Below are positions 61,329-64,000 of a stretch of DNA of 64,000 nt, piece by piece. The stretch lies in assembly GCA_038229415.1 (NCBI GenBank), contig JBBROM010000008.1, positions 62,001 through 126,000 on the forward strand. The letters are read 5' to 3'. Position numbers and translations under genes: made by a program. Within the stretch, counting starts at the first letter, position 1. Every line of letters begins with the position of its first letter. Under the pieces are notes generated by a model. It had not been told where the DNA came from. It searched no databases and worked only from the letters and a program-made list of their open reading frames with translations. Source of the stretch: JANXUR01 sp038229415 (lineage in GTDB: Bacteria; Acidobacteriota; Terriglobia; Terriglobales; Acidobacteriaceae).

Positions 61329-62378
61329 CTATTCCCAGGGAATGATGGCGGTCTTGATCTCGCGCCCTGCCTGTAGCATCTGCGAAAACACATGTTGCAG
61401 CCGGGAGAGCGGAACTTCGCCTGTAATGTAATCGGTGCCTTTCACCTTGCGTTCCACAATTAATGCGAACGCCTTGCGAACCATGTCTGGCGTGTGGTGG
61501 AACGTAGCCTTGAGCGTGATCTCGGAGTAATGCAGACGGTTGGTGTCGAGCTGCACTTTGGTGCCAGCAGGCGGGCCTCCGAAGAAATTCACCGTGCCGC
61601 CCTTGCGAACCATTTCGGTGGCCAGTTCCCATGCTTCAGGGCGTCCGACCGCCTCAATCACAACGTCCGCGCCGCGTCGGCCAGGCGTCATGTAGCGCAC
61701 CGCTTCAATCGGGTCGGCGGACTTGCCAAGTTGAATCACATGGCTCGCGCCCATGCGTCGCGCGACGTTCACCTGATTATCGTGCTTCACCACCGCGACC
61801 ACATCGCATCCGGAGGCCTTGGCTACCTGCATGAACATCAGGCCGATCGGCCCTGCGCCAATCACCACCACAGTGTCGCCAATTTCCGCGCCGGTTTCGT
61901 GCAGGCCGCGGACGACGCAGGCCAGAGGCTCGACCATTGCTGCGTCCTGATAACTAACGCTGTCGGGAATGGCGAGCATGTTGCGCTCTACGATGCGTCG
62001 TGGCACTTTGATGTATTCGGCATAGGCGCCGTTATTAAACAGCAGGTCTTCGCAGAGATTTTCCTGATGGCGGGAGCAATGGAAGCAGCGACCGCAAGGT
62101 GCAGAATTGAGCGCAACCACGCGCTGCCCCTTGCGAAAGTCTTTTACACCCGGCCCAACGGAGTGAACTACACCGGAGAGTTCATGCCCGAACAGGGCGG
62201 GAGGCATGATCATGCGCGCGTGATATCCGCGCCGGTACACCTTAAGATCGGTACCGCAGGTGAGTGCCACCAGCACCTTGATTAGAACTTCCCCTTCGCC
62301 CAGCCGGGGAATCGGAACACGCTCGATCTTTACGTCCTCTTTGCCGTACAGAACCGCCGCGTTCATCTGATGGCTCAT
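61329..62378 (-). CDS. zinc-dependent MDR dehydrogenase in the hopanoid operon (second)
   Basis: A 349-residue sorbitol/threonine-dehydrogenase-like enzyme. The catalytic zinc site is suggested by LTCGTDLKVYRRGYHA and ALFGHELSG, and the structural zinc by the four cysteines of CGRCFHCSRHQENLC. VIGAGPIGLMFMQVAKASG binds the nicotinamide cofactor. It overlaps the preceding dehydrogenase gene by four bases (ATGA) and stands 14 bases ahead of hpnC. The placement argues for a role in hopanoid side-chain reduction or oxidation, which is inference. Confidence 0.92.
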   Translation of the reverse strand: MSHQMNAAVLYGKEDVKIERVPIPRLGEGEVLIKVLVALTCGTDLKVYRRGYHARMIMPPALFGHELSGVVHSVGPGVKDFRKGQRVVALNSAPCGRCFHCSRHQENLCEDLLFNNGAYAEYIKVPRRIVERNMLAIPDSVSYQDAAMVEPLACVVRGLHETGAEIGDTVVVIGAGPIGLMFMQVAKASGCDVVAVVKHDNQVNVARRMGASHVIQLGKSADPIEAVRYMTPGRRGADVVIEAVGRPEAWELATEMVRKGGTVNFFGGPPAGTKVQLDTNRLHYSEITLKATFHHTPDMVRKAFALIVERKVKGTDYITGEVPLSRLQHVFSQMLQAGREIKTAIIPWE

Positions 62379-63517
62379 TCGGTACTCCCTTTCGCGGACA
62401 AGCCCGGCTGGATCACGATCTTCAGCGTATCCGGCTGCGGATGTGCCGCAACGCGCAAAGCTTCCACAGCATCGGTCAGGGGATAACGGTGGCTGATTAG
62501 CCGCTCCAGATTCATCTCGCGGCCAAACACAAACTTCACCGAATCATCCTGCAAATCCACCGACGCGCTGTAGGAACCCATCAGCGTCTTTTCATCCACG
62601 CAAATCGCGGAGGGGTCAAGCACGGCCTCGCTGCGCTGCGTTTGAGCAAACAACATCACCTTGCCACCGGGCCGGATGGCACCCATCGCCACCCGAATCA
62701 GACTGTTGCCGGCCACTGCCAAGATCGCGGCATCGGCTCCCCGGCCATTGGTCAACTCCCGCACCCGCGAAATGGTGTCTTCCACAGATGCATCAATGTG
62801 GCAACCCAGGCTAAATTCCCGTTCCGCCATTGTAAGTCTTTGTGAGTAAAGGTCGGAAGTTATTACACGAGCCCCTGCCCGGCGCGCCAACACCGAGAGC
62901 ATGATGCCGATGGGGCCTTGCCCCATCACCAGCACGTTGTCGCCAGACTGCAAGCCCATGCTGGCTATACCTTTGATGCAGGTATTCGCCGGTTCCACGA
63001 AGCACGCTTGCTCGAAACTCACGTTGTCGGGAATCGGCACCACTCCCCCGTCGCGAACGATCCAGTCCATCACGCGGACATATTCGGCGAAGCCGCCGCC
63101 GCTAGGCTCATACCCGGCCGTGCAGCCAACTTTCTTATAAGTCGGGCACTGGGCGAAAACCTTGCGGTGGCAGTAGAAACAGTCGCGGCAGGGAATGTGA
63201 TGGAACACCATCACCCGGTCGCCAATCCTGAAGCGACTCACACCATCGCCAATCGCCGCAACAGTTCCGGCAGTTTCGTGTCCGAAGATGCGAGGCGCGG
63301 AATGTGAACCAGTGGCAATCTTCTTGAGGTCAGTCCCGCAGATACCGCACGTATCCACCTGAATCAGAATCTCCCCCGCACCAATGGCTGGCACCGGGAC
63401 TGTCTCCAGACGTACGTCGTTGAGTCCGTAATACACGGCAGCGTGCATCTGCTGCGGAATCTCGCGCAGTCTGGTCGAACGCGGTGCTTCTGCGGAAATT
63501 GTGTCTGACGTAGCCAA
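62375..63517 (-). CDS. zinc-dependent MDR dehydrogenase in the hopanoid operon (first)
   Basis: A 380-residue relative of the next gene. Catalytic zinc ligands are suggested by CGICGTDLKKIATGSHS and IFGHETAGTV, and structural zinc cysteines by IPCRDCFYCHRKVFAQC. VMGQGPIGIMLSVLARRAG is the Rossmann loop, and FVEPANTCIKGI lies before it. It begins three bases after the hpnG stop and ends in a four-base overlap with the second dehydrogenase, so all are made together. The two proteins differ enough to have separate substrates or form a heteromeric pair. Confidence 0.92.
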   Translation of the reverse strand: MATSDTISAEAPRSTRLREIPQQMHAAVYYGLNDVRLETVPVPAIGAGEILIQVDTCGICGTDLKKIATGSHSAPRIFGHETAGTVAAIGDGVSRFRIGDRVMVFHHIPCRDCFYCHRKVFAQCPTYKKVGCTAGYEPSGGGFAEYVRVMDWIVRDGGVVPIPDNVSFEQACFVEPANTCIKGIASMGLQSGDNVLVMGQGPIGIMLSVLARRAGARVITSDLYSQRLTMAEREFSLGCHIDASVEDTISRVRELTNGRGADAAILAVAGNSLIRVAMGAIRPGGKVMLFAQTQRSEAVLDPSAICVDEKTLMGSYSASVDLQDDSVKFVFGREMNLERLISHRYPLTDAVEALRVAAHPQPDTLKIVIQPGLSAKGSTE

Positions 63518-63520
63518 GCT

Positions 63521-64000
63521 CTAATTCGCCTCCGTTAAGGGAATGCCTTCAGCAATCGAAACGCCGGTCTTCACGCTTTCCAAATAGCCGAGCAGAGCTT
63601 GCGCTAGCGCCTGCGCTGCCAAGGAGGAGTTCCTGCCTAATCGCGCCACCGGGAGCCACCAGTCGGGATGCATCACTGTCGCCAGCACGAATCGCGCGGT
63701 CTGGAATTGCCCCTGAGCGTCCACAAACCGATCCATGGGCGGCAAAGCGAAATCCAAATCGTCCGAGACTGCCTTCACCGCGCGAAAATCCACGCCACGC
63801 CAGCCACAGGCGCGTGCCACCGACGACGCTTCCATGTCCACAATTTGCGCCCCGTACTGGGTGGCGAGTGTTTCTTTGCCGGGCTTGCCCACCACGGAAC
63901 CGTGGCTAATGAGTACTCCGTACCCCGCGCCGCGATCCTGTCGGGTACCGTCCCGCGAATCAAGGACCGTTCGCGGCCAAAACACATTCCCCACCTTAAG
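63521..64000 (-). CDS. hpnG: hopanoid-associated phosphorylase HpnG (5' end outside the window)
   Basis: C-terminal 160 or so residues of a nucleoside-phosphorylase-fold protein. The family signature is AQIVDMEASSVARACGWRG, where the M-E pair binds the ribose, and VKAVSDDLDF supplies the purine-binding Asp. Hopanoid-linked HpnG removes adenine from adenosylhopane to give ribosylhopane. The frame remains open to the window edge, so the N-terminus is missing. Identification as HpnG rather than a general nucleosidase rests on its place ahead of hpnC, hpnD and hpnE. Confidence 0.82.
   Translation of the reverse strand, partial: LKVGNVFWPRTVLDSRDGTRQDRGAGYGVLISHGSVVGKPGKETLATQYGAQIVDMEASSVARACGWRGVDFRAVKAVSDDLDFALPPMDRFVDAQGQFQTARFVLATVMHPDWWLPVARLGRNSSLAAQALAQALLGYLESVKTGVSIAEGIPLTEAN

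Noticed and set aside
1..64000. CRISPR arrays, tRNA or rRNA genes, insertion sequences, prophage
   Set aside because: I looked for spaced direct repeats, conserved rRNA stretches, tRNA cloverleaf motifs and transposase or integrase motifs and saw none; tRNA detection by eye is limited.

Overview
The window reads as a chromosomal segment of a hopanoid-producing member of the Acidobacteriota, probably class Terriglobia. The reasons are a GloVer-repeat secreted protein, many secreted proteins of unknown function, a coupled hemX-like/hemA/hemC/hemD operon, hopanoid genes hpnC, hpnD, hpnE, hpnG and hpnJ, and tightly overlapping genes on both strands. Coding density is high and no intergenic gap exceeds about 300 bp. 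I see no rRNA, tRNA, CRISPR array, insertion sequence or phage gene. The assignment rests on gene content and needs a marker-gene phylogeny to confirm.

Layout. 1-6.4 kb: a membrane-anchored unknown, a GloVer protein, a DedA protein, endonuclease III, a secreted unknown and a secreted S9 peptidase. 6.5-10.4 kb: minus-strand haem operon, in transcription order hemX/ccsA-like, hemA, hemC, hemD. 10.7-15.5 kb: a class A beta-lactamase-like serine hydrolase, a GalT-like transferase and mutS. 15.5-19.5 kb: nagZ, anmK and a family 5 solute-binding lipoprotein, which looks like a peptidoglycan-recycling operon. 19.6-28.7 kb: ymdB, a secretin-domain protein, a DsbA-like protein, nadE, a secreted unknown, a GHMP kinase, an LprI-like protein and a solitary nuoB. 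28.8-35.2 kb: an MDR reductase, a possible 34-residue membrane peptide, xdhC-mocA, a HAD phosphatase, a NifU/IscU-like scaffold, a cytosolic BtuF-like protein, a DipZ-like thioredoxin and a Nudix hydrolase. 35.1-40.7 kb: a divergent Nramp transporter, a beta-propeller protein and a soluble PRC/MgtE_N/CBS protein. 40.8-42.9 kb: an RsbW/STAS switch, a probable selenocysteine-containing AhpD-like protein, and an OB-fold-like secreted protein. 42.9-49.5 kb: a GT2/Spinster-MFS pair, queF, and a HlyD-TPR-TolC export operon. 49.8-54.5 kb: hpnJ with two small EamA transporters, a TPM protein, a degenerate nucleotidyltransferase and LemA. 54.6-57.8 kb: a lipocalin-like unknown and an IorA/IorB-type molybdenum hydroxylase. 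57.9-64 kb: minus-strand hopanoid operon hpnG (truncated by the window), two zinc dehydrogenases, hpnC, hpnD, hpnE.

The two results most worth following are these. First, a carboxymuconolactone-decarboxylase/AhpD-like gene at 41791-42315 is interrupted only by an in-frame TGA exactly where the second cysteine of its C-x-x-C site belongs. A SECIS-like hairpin with a GG apical loop follows at the usual distance, so this is a strong candidate selenoprotein that an automatic annotation would split or call a pseudogene. Second, two zinc-dependent dehydrogenases are translationally coupled inside the hopanoid operon between hpnG and hpnC. That makes them candidates for the reduction of ribosylhopane to bacteriohopanetetrol, a step for which I know no established enzyme. 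Other leads are a non-canonical Nramp transporter near an orphan MgtE-type sensor, a pair of small EamA transporters behind hpnJ, and a dispersed imperfect-palindrome repeat present in five intergenic places.
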